A stretch of 42,012 nucleotides of DNA, taken from Chitinophagaceae bacterium. GTDB lineage: Bacteria > Bacteroidota > Bacteroidia > Chitinophagales > Chitinophagaceae. Where the stretch lies: positions 1-42,012 of the forward strand of contig JADLHL010000082.1 in the NCBI GenBank assembly GCA_020848815.1, given 5' to 3'. Positions 26,533 through 33,248 of the stretch are shown here, one piece after another. A program made the position numbers and the translations under genes. The notes under the pieces were generated by a model. The model was not told the DNA's origin. It did no database searches and saw only the letters and a program-made list of their open reading frames with translations. The first letter of the stretch is position 1. Every line of letters begins with the position of its first letter.

Positions 26533-26570
26533 ATTTGGATGAATAGCACTTTGTAAGCTTGTTGTTAGGT

Positions 26571-26843
26571 TTAATCGTAGTGGAACCTGCATTGAAGAAT
26601 GTAACATTTCTGGTCTACTCCCTTTTTGCCTTCTACTTTATATACAAGGCGGTGTTCACCTGAAATTCTTCTTGACCAAAACCCTTTTAAATCGAATCGT
26701 AAAGGCTCGGGTTTACCCATTCCTTGGAAGGGAGTCCTTCTAATTTCGTTGAGGAGATCTTTGATTTTTTCAACAACACTACTGTCCGTTTCTATCCAAT
26801 ACTGAAAATCTTCCCATCCATTTTCTGTAAACTCAAAGTTCAT
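26571..26843 (-). CDS. yoeB: YoeB-family toxin (mRNA interferase)
   Basis: This 90-residue RelE-superfamily toxin cleaves mRNA on the ribosome. It keeps the YoeB signature: GMGKPEPLRFDLKGFWSRRISGEHR, with Glu46 and Arg65 at the catalytic positions, and a C-terminal CRFHYD with His88 and Tyr89 equivalent to E. coli His83/Tyr84. It starts 9 bp after the antitoxin stop codon, the normal antitoxin-first order. All key residues are present, so the toxin looks active. The base composition is more AT-rich than its neighbours, in line with horizontal gain. Confidence 0.93.
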   Translation of the reverse strand: MNFEFTENGWEDFQYWIETDSSVVEKIKDLLNEIRRTPFQGMGKPEPLRFDLKGFWSRRISGEHRLVYKVEGKKGVDQKCYILQCRFHYD

Positions 26844-26852
26844 ACTACTGGT

Positions 26853-27101
26853 TTACAAATTAAAATTTCGGGTATTGCCGTTGTTTAGCTGGTCAATGGA
26901 CTCATACAGACGCTGCCTGTTGGCGCCGGTAGATAAAAGATGCCCTGTTTCGCAAAGCGAATTGTATTCTTTCATGGAGATAATCACCACTGCTTCTTCT
27001 TCGGCAGCTCTTGAAACAACAAGCACATCCGACGATTGAGAAACATCGTCAAGATACTTTTTCATGTTACTTCTTAATTGGGAAACCGATACAGCTTGCA
27101 T
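26853..27101 (-). CDS. yefM: YefM/Phd-family antitoxin
   Basis: This 82-residue antitoxin has the Phd/YefM DNA-binding N-terminus [20 protein letters not shown]. The core [24 protein letters not shown] follows, and a flexible C-terminal tail (55-82) would wrap and neutralise YoeB. Together with the toxin it represses its own promoter in other systems. Start at ATG 27101, because the longer frame runs into the operator. Three TGTACA-like sites at 12-bp spacing lie 20-49 bp upstream, the arrangement reported for YefM-YoeB of E. coli. Confidence 0.92.
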   Translation of the reverse strand: MQAVSVSQLRSNMKKYLDDVSQSSDVLVVSRAAEEEAVVIISMKEYNSLCETGHLLSTGANRQRLYESIDQLNNGNTRNFNL

Positions 27102-27107
27102 AACTAC

Positions 27108-27150
27108 AACTTTATATAAATGTACAATATTTGGTACAACTTGTTGTACA
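27108..27150 (-). promoter_or_regulatory. yefM-yoeB promoter with three TGTACA-type operators
   Basis: GTAC cores lie at 27122-27125, 27134-27137 and 27146-27149, exactly 12 bp apart. The outer two are full TGTACA hexamers and the middle is GGTACA. A likely promoter on the minus strand has GTTG (27137-27140), a 21-bp spacer and TAAAGTTG (27108-27115), so bound repressor would cover it. This matches the known YefM site design. Confidence 0.8.
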
Positions 27151-27203
27151 AGTTCGGGCAAAAATTCGGCAAAAAAGAATTACATAGGAGTAGACCCACC
27201 TAC

Positions 27204-27239
27204 AATACAAAGGCCCGCCACATGGCAGGCCTTTGTATT
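27204..27239 (-). terminator. Terminator after tsf
   Basis: AATACAAAGGCC (27204-27215) pairs with GGCCTTTGTATT (27228-27239) over 12 bp, with extra GCC/GGC pairing inside. It is 33 bp past the tsf stop codon and may act in both directions; the U-tract is interrupted. Confidence 0.65.
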
Positions 27240-27272
27240 ATCAATAAAATGAAAACGAAGTTGCTGAGAAAA

Positions 27273-28103
27273 TTATCCCAGCGCTACACGCTTAAAGCCA
27301 AGCACCTGCAGGTCGCTACCCAGGTATTCAGCTACAGTCTTGCTGCTGTCTTTTACAAACGGCTGCAGCATCAGTGTGTTTTCTTTGAAGAATGCATTGA
27401 GTTTGCCTTCGGCAATTTTGCCAATCATTTCATCGGGTTTACCGGCCATTTTAGGATCGTTCTTCATTTGATCGATCACAATAGCACGTTCACGTTCGAT
27501 GGTTTCGGCAGATACGCTAGAAGCATCAACAGCCAGTGGGTTCATGGCAGCAATTTGCATCGCCACGTCTTTACCAGCTTCGGCAGCTTCTTTGCTCAGG
27601 CCTACCAATACGCCCATGCGGTATGCACCGTGGATGTATGAGGCTACGTATTCAGCGTCTACACGCTCAAACTTGCTGATACCGATTTTTTCGCCGATAG
27701 AAGCCAGTTTGTCGTTGATGAGTTCAGCAACCTTAGTACCGTTTACACTTACTTCAGCCAGTTCTTCAGCACTTTTTACGTTGTTGGCAATGGCAGCGTC
27801 GGCAATGCTCTGAGCAAAGGCAACGAAGTCAGCATTCTTAGATACGAAGTCAGTTTCGCAGCTGATGCACACAGCAATACCGGTTTTGTTGTCGGCAGTG
27901 GTTTGTGCAATTACTACACCTTCTTTGGCTTCGCGGTCGCTACGCTTGGCAGCAATCTTCTGGCCTTGCTTACGCAACCAGTCGATGGCAGCTTCGAAGT
28001 CGCCGTTGGTTTCAGTCAGCGCTTTGCGGCAATCCATCATACCGGCACCGGTAGCCTGACGGAGTTTATTAATATCAGCAGCGGTAATTGTTACAGTTGA
28101 CAT
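27273..28103 (-). CDS. tsf: Translation elongation factor Ts
   Basis: This 276-residue guanine-nucleotide exchange factor for EF-Tu has the N-terminal UBA-like domain (MSTVTITAADINKLRQATGAGMMDCRKAL) and the TDFV motif contacting EF-Tu (SCETDFVSKN). Two dimerisation subdomains and a C-terminal module (QPFVKDSSKTVAEYLG) follow. ATG at 28103 is the conserved start. It is the last gene of rplM-rpsI-rpsB-tsf. The 241-bp gap to rpsB is long for an operon and holds a hairpin (28209-28257) and an 11-nt direct repeat, TGAAAATTTGA at 28116 and 28132, so tsf may have extra control. Confidence 0.97.
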   Translation of the reverse strand: MSTVTITAADINKLRQATGAGMMDCRKALTETNGDFEAAIDWLRKQGQKIAAKRSDREAKEGVVIAQTTADNKTGIAVCISCETDFVSKNADFVAFAQSIADAAIANNVKSAEELAEVSVNGTKVAELINDKLASIGEKIGISKFERVDAEYVASYIHGAYRMGVLVGLSKEAAEAGKDVAMQIAAMNPLAVDASSVSAETIERERAIVIDQMKNDPKMAGKPDEMIGKIAEGKLNAFFKENTLMLQPFVKDSSKTVAEYLGSDLQVLGFKRVALG

Positions 28104-28208
28104 ATGAGTTGAATTTGAAAATTTGACAAGGTGAAAATTTGAGCATGAAGCAGGCGATGCTGTTTCACATCCGTTTTTCAAATCAGGAGCATGGTCGTTA
28201 TTAAACAT

Positions 28209-28257
28209 GCTCCGGTGCGATACCCAAAGTTCGTTTGGTAGCAGCGCAAACCGGAGC
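28209..28257 (-). other. Hairpin in the rpsB-tsf gap
   Basis: GCTCCGGTGCG (28209-28219) pairs with CGCAAACCGGAGC (28245-28257) with a 2-nt bulge, closing a loop of 25 nt that itself contains complementary bits. There is no U-tract on the minus strand, so it looks more like an RNA processing or stability element than a terminator. Confidence 0.4.
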
Positions 28258-28344
28258 AGGTTTTATTATGGTTTCATTAAGTACAACAAAGGATGCAGCC
28301 TAATGAACAAAACCGATGGGCCTAAGCCCAAGGGCTACCGGACA

Positions 28345-29259
28345 TTAGCGGCCACCACCACCACCACCGGCAGGCTTACGACCACCGCCGCCAGCATTGG
28401 CTACGCGACGACGGGGAGCACCACCAGGACCAGCAGCGTTGCCGCTGTTGGCACCACGGCCACGGCCACCACGACCAGCACGGTCACGGTCTTCGCCACC
28501 TTCTTCGGCATCAAAACGAGCTGAAGCTTCGGTTACTTCTTCTTCAGTATCCTCGTCTTTAGCAGCCTGACGCTCAGCCAAGCCTTCGGCAATAGCAGCA
28601 GTGAGGTAGTTTACGATGATTGCGATAGACTTGGTAGCGTCGTCGTTCGATGGAACGGCGAAGTCTACTTTGTTTGGATCGCAGTTGGTATCTACCATAC
28701 CGAGGGTAGTGATACCGAGGCGACGGGCTTCAGCCAAAGCGATGTGCTCGTGGCCAATATCTACCAAAAACAGGGCAGCAGGAATGCGGCTCATGTTGGC
28801 AATACCGCCGAGTACCTTTTCCATTTTGTCCTTATCACGGGTCAAAGTGAGGCGTTCTTTCTTGGTAATGCTTTCCAGTGTACCGTCGTTCAGCATTTTT
28901 TCGATGCTCTGCATTTTCTTCACACTCTTACGTACGGTGTTGAAGTTGGTGAGCATACCACCCAACCAACGTTCAGTAACGTAAGGCATGTTTACACGCT
29001 GAGCACATTCAGTTACGATTTCTTTTGCCTGCTTTTTGGTAGCCACAAACATGATTTTTTTACCGCTCTTGGCAATTTGCTTAAGTGCGGCTGCAGACTC
29101 CTGCAGACCTTCTACTGTTTTGTTGAGGTCGATGATGTGGATGCCTTTCTTTTCGGCAAAAATGTAAGGCAGCATTTTGGGGTTCCACTTCTTCTTGAGG
29201 TGACCAAAGTGTACACCTGCATCGAGAAGCTGCTGCTGGAGAGAAGTATTTTGTTCCAT
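28345..29259 (-). CDS. rpsB: 30S ribosomal protein S2 with acidic and Gly/Arg-rich tail
   Basis: This 304-residue protein has a normal uS2 core at residues 1-228, with GVHFGHLKKKWNPKMLPYIF, FVATKKQAKEIV, RWLGGMLTNF and DTNCDPNKVDFAVPSNDDA. A tail of about 75 residues follows: acidic (233-258, DEDTEEEVTE), then Gly/Arg-rich (259-304, GRGGRGRG and a final Gly run). E. coli S2 is 241 residues and lacks it. The tail is probably disordered and could bind RNA. ATG 29259 is the conserved start; a frame open to 29346 consists of a low-complexity repeat and is rejected. Gene order with rpsI upstream and tsf downstream is typical for Bacteroidota. Confidence 0.96.
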   Translation of the reverse strand: MEQNTSLQQQLLDAGVHFGHLKKKWNPKMLPYIFAEKKGIHIIDLNKTVEGLQESAAALKQIAKSGKKIMFVATKKQAKEIVTECAQRVNMPYVTERWLGGMLTNFNTVRKSVKKMQSIEKMLNDGTLESITKKERLTLTRDKDKMEKVLGGIANMSRIPAALFLVDIGHEHIALAEARRLGITTLGMVDTNCDPNKVDFAVPSNDDATKSIAIIVNYLTAAIAEGLAERQAAKDEDTEEEVTEASARFDAEEGGEDRDRAGRGGRGRGANSGNAAGPGGAPRRRVANAGGGGRKPAGGGGGGR

Positions 29260-29291
29260 TTGAATGACTTGTTTGTTGTTTGTAGTTTTTT

Positions 29292-29336
29292 GTTTGTTGT
29301 TGGTTTGTGCCTTTTGGATAACCAAAAACAACAAAC
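29292..29336 (-). other. AT-rich inverted repeat upstream of rpsB
   Basis: GTTTGTTGTTGGTTT (29292-29306) and the segment AACCAAAAACAACAAAC (29320-29336) are complementary over 14 bp with a 3-nt bulge. It fills the rpsI-rpsB gap and would form a low-GC RNA hairpin 33 nt before the rpsB start. Its role is unknown; simple-sequence slippage is another origin. Confidence 0.4.
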
Positions 29337-29354
29337 CAAAAACCAAAAACGGAA

Positions 29355-29744
29355 TTAGCGTTTAGAGAACTGGAAGCTCTTACGTGCTTTCTTCTTACCA
29401 GGTTTTTTACGTTCTACAGCACGTGGGTCGCGGGTAAGCAGGCCAGCGGCTTTCAGTGCAGGGCGGAACTCTGGGTTTACTTCAATGAGGGCACGGGCAA
29501 TACCGAGCTTGGTAGCTTCGGCCTGGCCTTTGATACCACCACCAGCAGCGTTTACTTTTACATCATACTTGTCGATGCCTTCAACGGTTTTCAATGGCAG
29601 TTCTACCTGATTTTGCAGGTATACCAACGGGAAATACACTTTGTAATCCTTGTCGTTTATAGTGATAGCACCGCTACCCTTGGTCAGAAATACGCGGGTT
29701 ACCGCTTCTTTCCTACGACCCAATGCATTTGTTTGCTTTTCCAT
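29355..29744 (-). CDS. rpsI: 30S ribosomal protein S9
   Basis: This 129-residue uS9 has the conserved GRRKEAVTRVFL start, the central VNAAGGGIKGQAEATKLGIARAL and a C-terminus ending in KKARKSFQFSKR, whose final Lys-Arg reaches the P-site tRNA anticodon in the 30S subunit. The length and motifs are standard. It lies 64 bp after rplM and 95 bp before rpsB in the same transcript. Confidence 0.98.
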   Translation of the reverse strand: MEKQTNALGRRKEAVTRVFLTKGSGAITINDKDYKVYFPLVYLQNQVELPLKTVEGIDKYDVKVNAAGGGIKGQAEATKLGIARALIEVNPEFRPALKAAGLLTRDPRAVERKKPGKKKARKSFQFSKR

Positions 29745-29808
29745 TTATTTGGAATTTGAGATTGTAATGTGGTAAAATCCTATCGCCCCTGTGGGCATTA
29801 GGGGGTTG

Positions 29809-30252
29809 TTAGAATTTCAGATCTTTTGGTTGCTGCGCAGTGTGCGGATGCTGCGTACCAGCATATACAAACAGCTTCTTCACCATTTTGCGACCCAGAC
29901 GGTTTTTGGGGAGCATGCCTTTTACAGCACGTTCTACAATTACTTCAGGGCGACGCTTCAGCAAATCCTTAGCAGTTTCTTCTTTGAGACCACCGGGATA
30001 ACCGCTGAAATTCTGGTACATTTTGTCGTCAAACTTGTTGCCGGTAAATACAACCTTATCGGCGTTGATAACAATCACGTAGTCACCAGTGTCTACGTGT
30101 GGAGTGTATGAGGCCTTGTGCTTGCCACGCAATACAGCGGCAATACGGGCACACATACGTCCTACGGTTTGATTGGTACCGTCTACAACGAACCACTGAC
30201 GCTGTACGGTAGCCGCATTCGCATGCTTTGTAGTAAAATGTAACTTACTCAT
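29809..30252 (-). CDS. rplM: 50S ribosomal protein L13
   Basis: This 147-residue uL13 has the conserved motifs [54 protein letters not shown] and [22 protein letters not shown]. It binds 23S rRNA early in assembly. It is the first gene of the rplM-rpsI-rpsB-tsf unit. In E. coli, L13 represses its own mRNA; here a compact hairpin (30270-30298) occupies most of the short leader and is a candidate control site. Confidence 0.98.
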   Translation of the reverse strand: MSKLHFTTKHANAATVQRQWFVVDGTNQTVGRMCARIAAVLRGKHKASYTPHVDTGDYVIVINADKVVFTGNKFDDKMYQNFSGYPGGLKEETAKDLLKRRPEVIVERAVKGMLPKNRLGRKMVKKLFVYAGTQHPHTAQQPKDLKF

Positions 30253-30269
30253 TCTTGTTTTTTTAAGTT

Positions 30270-30298
30270 GGATAGTGTCGCCATCCCGTACACTACCC
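30270..30298 (-). promoter_or_regulatory. Hairpin in the rplM leader
   Basis: On the minus strand GGGTAGTGT pairs with ACACTATCC (9 bp, one G-U) around an 11-nt loop. It starts about 12 nt after the predicted transcription start and ends 18 nt before the rplM ATG. It is a candidate autogenous regulatory element. Confidence 0.5.
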
Positions 30299-30316
30299 GG
30301 TTTTCAAATTGGGTGG

Positions 30317-30348
30317 CAAAGGTATCGGGATACACAACATACAGCCAA
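30317..30348 (-). promoter_or_regulatory. Promoter of the rplM-rpsI-rpsB-tsf operon
   Basis: The minus strand has TTGG (30345-30348), a 20-bp spacer and TACCTTTG (30317-30324), a full -7 match. The leader is about 58 nt. The remainder of the gap to 30512 shows no gene. Confidence 0.72.
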
Positions 30349-30512
30349 GATTTTACAAGTCTTTTTTGTAAGCACCTATTACAACGTATTGATTTTCAAT
30401 AAAATTTTTTACTGCTTTTTTATCTGTATAGTTCAAAGTGGCCACTGGCAAGGCTTTTGAGCCTATGAATTACCGAAAGGCTTATCCCTACAATGTTTGG
30501 TGTAATGGCTAT

Positions 30513-31085
30513 TTACAACCTTATCGCATCCAACATGCGCATCTCCCCCGGCTGCAGGCCTTCAATAGTAAGCCTGCCCTGGCGCCATCGTACCAGCCGC
30601 AGGGTAGGAAAACCCACGGCAGCCGTCATGCGGCGTACCTGCCGGTTTTTACCTTCGGTAATGGTGAGGCTCAGCCAACTGGTGGGAATATTGGCCCGAT
30701 AGCGGATGGGTGGATGCCGCTCCGGCAGGTTGGGTTCGGCAGGCAGCAGCCTTGCATGGGCCGGCAAGGTTTGGTGCGGTTTGCCATCAATAGAAATGAG
30801 CACTCCTTTTTCCAGCTGTTGCAAAGCTTCATCAGTTATCTGACCTTCTACCTGCACCCAGTATTCTTTTTCTGTTTTGGCATTGGGGTGCAGCAGTTGC
30901 TGGTTCAGGCGTTTGTCGTTGGTCAGTAGCAACAGGCCTTCGCTATCATAATCGAGCCGGCCAACTGGGTACACATCTTGCTCCACAGAAAAAAAATCTT
31001 TCAGCGTTTGCTTGCCTTCCACGGGGCTAAACTGACTCATGACCTGAAAAGGCTTGTAGATAAGGTAATATTTTAGTTTGGCCAT
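30513..31085 (-). CDS. rRNA pseudouridine synthase, RluE type
   Basis: This 190-residue pseudouridine synthase of the RsuA/RluB/E/F group starts directly with the catalytic domain (YYLIYKPFQVMSQFS) and lacks an S4 domain, as RluE does. The catalytic Asp is in VYPVGRLDYDSEGLLLLTND. The motifs KEYWVQVEG and ITEGKNRQVRRMTAAVGFPTLRLVR are conserved. E. coli RluE modifies U2457 of 23S rRNA; the same target is likely but not proven. It is monocistronic, divergent from xth, with an intergenic repeat copy starting 8 bp from its ATG. Confidence 0.92.
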   Translation of the reverse strand: MAKLKYYLIYKPFQVMSQFSPVEGKQTLKDFFSVEQDVYPVGRLDYDSEGLLLLTNDKRLNQQLLHPNAKTEKEYWVQVEGQITDEALQQLEKGVLISIDGKPHQTLPAHARLLPAEPNLPERHPPIRYRANIPTSWLSLTITEGKNRQVRRMTAAVGFPTLRLVRWRQGRLTIEGLQPGEMRMLDAIRL

Positions 31086-31092
31086 ACGCTAC

Positions 31093-31138
31093 ATTTTTGA
31101 ACCACGGAGACAAGGAGGCACAAAGGAACACTAAGGAA
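31093..31138 (+). repeat. Intergenic repeat, left copy flanking xth
   Basis: The segment begins ATTTTTGAACCAC (31093-31105) and ends with GGCACAAAGGAACAC (31118-31132) plus TAAG. The reverse complement of 32223-32268 has the same two blocks. This kind of sequence is widespread between genes in Bacteroidota and other phyla (from memory). Confidence 0.7.
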
Positions 31139-31243
31139 TCAACAGTTGGCGGTTTGCAGTTTGCAAGGCCTGCCTTTTGTTTTTTGAAACACATTTGCGC
31201 ATTGATTTCACTCATTGCCTCATTGACGGTATTTCATTGGCAT

Positions 31244-31289
31244 ATTTGCACATCCGTTTTTCGCAGTTTATTTGTCCCATTTGCACATC
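31244..31289 (+). repeat. Direct repeat ATTTGCACATC upstream of xth
   Basis: ATTTGCACATC occurs at 31244-31254 and 31279-31289, within a run of degenerate copies from 31189 to 31315 (CATTTGCGCATT, TTTTCACATTT). A related CATTAGCACATTTG lies before the DUF4286 gene. It looks like a decayed short-repeat cluster. Confidence 0.45.
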
Positions 31290-31318
31290 AGCACAATTGC
31301 TCATTTTCACATTTATCT

Positions 31319-32104
31319 ATGCGTATTATATCCTACAACGTCAACGGTATACGGGCGGCTATTAAAAAAGGTTTTCTCGACTGGCTGAAAACCGACCCCG
31401 CCGATATCATTTGCCTGCAAGAAACCAAGGCCGTAAAAGAAGATGTTGACCACCACCTGTTTACCGAGCTGGGCTATCACGACTATTGGTTTAGTGCCGA
31501 AAAGAAAGGATACAGCGGCGTGGCTATTTTGACCAAAACACCCGCTGACCAAGTGCTGTATGGCAATGGCATTGCCCAGAGCGATGCAGAAGGCCGGTTG
31601 ATAAGGGCCGACTTTGGCGATGTAACGGTGGTGAACGCCTATTTTCCCAGCGGCACCAGTGGCGATGAAAGGCAAGCTTACAAATATGTGTGGCTCGATG
31701 AGTTTTTGGGGCATATCAATGACCTGCGCCAAAGCCGGCCGCAACTGGTGATTACCGGCGATTACAACATTGCCCACCGCGAAATAGACATCCACGATCC
31801 CAAAGGCAATAAGAAATCCAGCGGCTTTTTACCAGAAGAACGGGCATGGATGGACAAATGGATGGCGCAGGATTTGATTGATACTTACCGACACCTGCAC
31901 CCCGAGCAAACTGGTGCCTACAGCTGGTGGAGCCAGCGCTTTCCCAGTGTACGGCTCAACAACAAGGGCTGGCGCATCGACTACATTTCTGTAACCGGCA
32001 ATTTGGCGCCCCGGATTAAAGCCGCCGCCATTTACCCCGATGTAAAACACAGCGACCATTGCCCCGTGTATGTAGAGCTGGGCAAAAAGATGGGACGCGG
32101 ATGA
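31319..32104 (+). CDS. xth: Exodeoxyribonuclease III
   Basis: This 261-residue AP endonuclease/3'-5' exonuclease of base-excision repair has the active-site set intact: Asn7 (SYNVNG), Glu35 (CLQETK), Asp148 and Asn150 (TGDYNIAH), and Asp246-His247 (HSDHCP). The start is ATG 31319; the frame is open back to 31097, but that part is repeat sequence. The last residues, KKMGRG, are coded by an intergenic repeat (ATGGGACGCGGAT at 32090, repeated at 32111) that supplies the stop codon, so the native C-terminus was probably replaced. The gene is flanked by inverted repeat copies. Confidence 0.96.
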   Translation: MRIISYNVNGIRAAIKKGFLDWLKTDPADIICLQETKAVKEDVDHHLFTELGYHDYWFSAEKKGYSGVAILTKTPADQVLYGNGIAQSDAEGRLIRADFGDVTVVNAYFPSGTSGDERQAYKYVWLDEFLGHINDLRQSRPQLVITGDYNIAHREIDIHDPKGNKKSSGFLPEERAWMDKWMAQDLIDTYRHLHPEQTGAYSWWSQRFPSVRLNNKGWRIDYISVTGNLAPRIKAAAIYPDVKHSDHCPVYVELGKKMGRG

Positions 32105-32203
32105 AATTCAATGGGACGCGGATTTTTTACGGATGAATACAGGATTTTCGCTGATGAGTTATGTTTGGATTGATTCGCCGCAGATTCACGGATTTTTCGG
32201 TTT
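32090..32203 (+). repeat. Intergenic repeat overlapping the xth 3' end
   Basis: ATGGGACGCGGAT occurs at 32090-32102 and 32111-32123. It is followed by degenerate units built on ACGGATGAATAC, TTTTCGCTGATGA and GCAGATTCACGGATTTTT. This type of GGATTTTTACGGAT sequence is a common dispersed repeat (from memory). Confidence 0.55.
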
Positions 32204-32222
32204 TAGATTTACACAGCATAAA

Positions 32223-32268
32223 CTTCGTGTTCCTTTGTGCCTTCTTAGCGCCTTGGTGGTTCAAAAAT
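32223..32268 (-). repeat. Intergenic repeat, right copy flanking xth
   Basis: The reverse complement of this segment shares ATTTTTGAACCAC and GGCACAAAGGAACAC with 31093-31138, with a different 11-15 bp middle. The two copies face each other across xth. Confidence 0.7.
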
Positions 32269-32322
32269 CTCCGTATTCGGCAAATGCAAAAAATCCTCTC
32301 TCATTAGCACATTTGTATTTCT

Positions 32323-32628
32323 ATGCTCATTTATAACGTCACCACCAAAGTAACCTGGGCCATACACCAAGACTGGCTGCAATGGATGCAACAGGTACAC
32401 ATACCCGAAGTAATGGCCACAGGCTGTTTTAGCCACAGCCAAATGGTGCGCCTGCTGGAAACCGAGGAGGAAGATGGCCCGACATACGCCGTTCAATACC
32501 ACGCCGATAGCCGCCAGCAGTACGATGCCTATATAGAGCTGCATGCACCAGCACTGCGCCAAAGCAGCATGGAAAGATGGGGCAATCAGTTCATTTCCTT
32601 CCGCAGTTTGATGGAAGTAGTTGCCTGA
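32323..32628 (+). CDS. DUF4286 family protein
   Basis: This 101-residue protein starts MLIYNVTTKVTWAIHQDWLQWM and continues HIPEVMATGCFSHSQMVRLLE and YAVQYHADSRQQYDAYIELHAPALRQ, the pattern of DUF4286, a small family resembling ferredoxin-like dimeric barrels. No catalytic residues are obvious and the function is unknown. It is cytoplasmic. It starts 55 bp after the right-hand repeat flanking xth and is followed by a 280-bp gap before HU. Confidence 0.82.
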   Translation: MLIYNVTTKVTWAIHQDWLQWMQQVHIPEVMATGCFSHSQMVRLLETEEEDGPTYAVQYHADSRQQYDAYIELHAPALRQSSMERWGNQFISFRSLMEVVA

Positions 32629-32724
32629 TTGTGGAAAAGAATCAGCAGGGCATTTTTTCGTTTTTGCAAATAGCATATGCCCTGAAACCTGCGCCAGCAC
32701 TGCATTTCGTGATAAAATTTACCA

Positions 32725-32824
32725 AAACCCTTGCTACACAAGCGTTTTAGCGTTTTTTACATTTATTACCGGTTGATTTTTGCCAGTATCAAAACCGTCG
32801 GAAACCCAATACTGGCAAGGGTTT
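32725..32824 (+). other. Nested, mutually exclusive complementary segments upstream of HU
   Basis: AAACCCTTGC (32725-32734) is complementary to GCAAGGGTTT (32815-32824). TTGCCAGTAT (32780-32789) is complementary to ATACTGGCAA (32809-32818), which overlaps the former by 4 nt. AAACCC (32802-32807) can also pair with GGGTTT (32819-32824). The alternatives exclude each other as in a switch. It ends 30 bp before the HU promoter. Confidence 0.5.
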
Positions 32825-32854
32825 GCGCAAAAAAAATGTTGATAACTCAGCACC

Positions 32855-32883
32855 TTGGCTGATGGTGGTACATTCTATATTTG
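32855..32883 (+). promoter_or_regulatory. Promoter of the HU gene
   Basis: TTGG (32855-32858), a 17-bp spacer and TATATTTG (32876-32883), a full -7 match. The leader is about 20 nt. Confidence 0.75.
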
Positions 32884-32908
32884 TTGAAGACATTTAAAAA
32901 CTCATTTT

Positions 32909-33178
32909 ATGAACAAAGCTGATTTGATTGCCAAGATTGCTGAAGATGCAGGTATTGCCAAAACACAGGCTGGTGCCGCTCTTGATTCTTTTGTAGAAGC
33001 GATCACTAAAACATTGAAGAAAGGTGACAAAGTAACCCTGGTTGGTTTCGGTACTTTCTCTGTATCTAAGCGTGCTGCCCGTACAGGCCGTAACCCTCAA
33101 ACTGGTGAAACCATCAAAATCAAGGCTAAAAAAGTTGCCCGCTTTAAGCCAGGCAAAGAGCTTTCTGAAAAGATCTAA
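32909..33178 (+). CDS. DNA-binding protein HU
   Basis: This 89-residue nucleoid protein has the HU/IHF signature: [47 protein letters not shown] (the arm with the Pro that intercalates into DNA) and a basic end [16 protein letters not shown]. It works as a dimer that bends and compacts DNA. The length and GRNPQTG motif fit HU rather than IHF. It has its own promoter and a strong terminator and is probably highly expressed. Confidence 0.96.
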   Translation: MNKADLIAKIAEDAGIAKTQAGAALDSFVEAITKTLKKGDKVTLVGFGTFSVSKRAARTGRNPQTGETIKIKAKKVARFKPGKELSEKI

Positions 33179-33197
33179 TTTTACGCTGACTGACAGC

Positions 33198-33230
33198 AAA
33201 AAGCAGGGTGTGCAAACGCCCTGCTTTTTT
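33198..33230 (+). terminator. Terminator of the HU gene
   Basis: AAAAAGCAGGGTGT (33198-33211) pairs with ACGCCCTGCTTTTT (33216-33229) over 14 bp (one U-G) with a GCAA tetraloop. The T-run ends at 33230. Confidence 0.92.
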
Positions 33231-33248
33231 ATTTGGGTTGTATCAGCC

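Noticed and set aside
26571..27101. Larger mobile element around the toxin-antitoxin pair
   Set aside because: No transposase, integrase, terminal inverted repeats or target duplication could be found on either side.
28104..28208. N-terminal extension of EF-Ts
   Set aside because: Conserved EF-Ts begins MSTVTITAADINKLRQ at 28103; upstream residues have no similarity and cover an intergenic hairpin.
29260..29346. N-terminal extension of rpsB (29 extra codons)
   Set aside because: It is a translation of a low-complexity ACAAAC repeat; the conserved S2 start MEQNTSLQQQLLDAGVHFGH begins at 29259.
31189..31315. CRISPR-like array upstream of xth
   Set aside because: Only two exact 11-bp copies with degenerate neighbours, no regular spacers and no cas genes; it is a short decayed repeat cluster.
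31086..32280. Composite transposon around xth
   Set aside because: The flanking inverted repeats are short, lack a transposase and resemble widespread intergenic repeats, so transposition is not supported.
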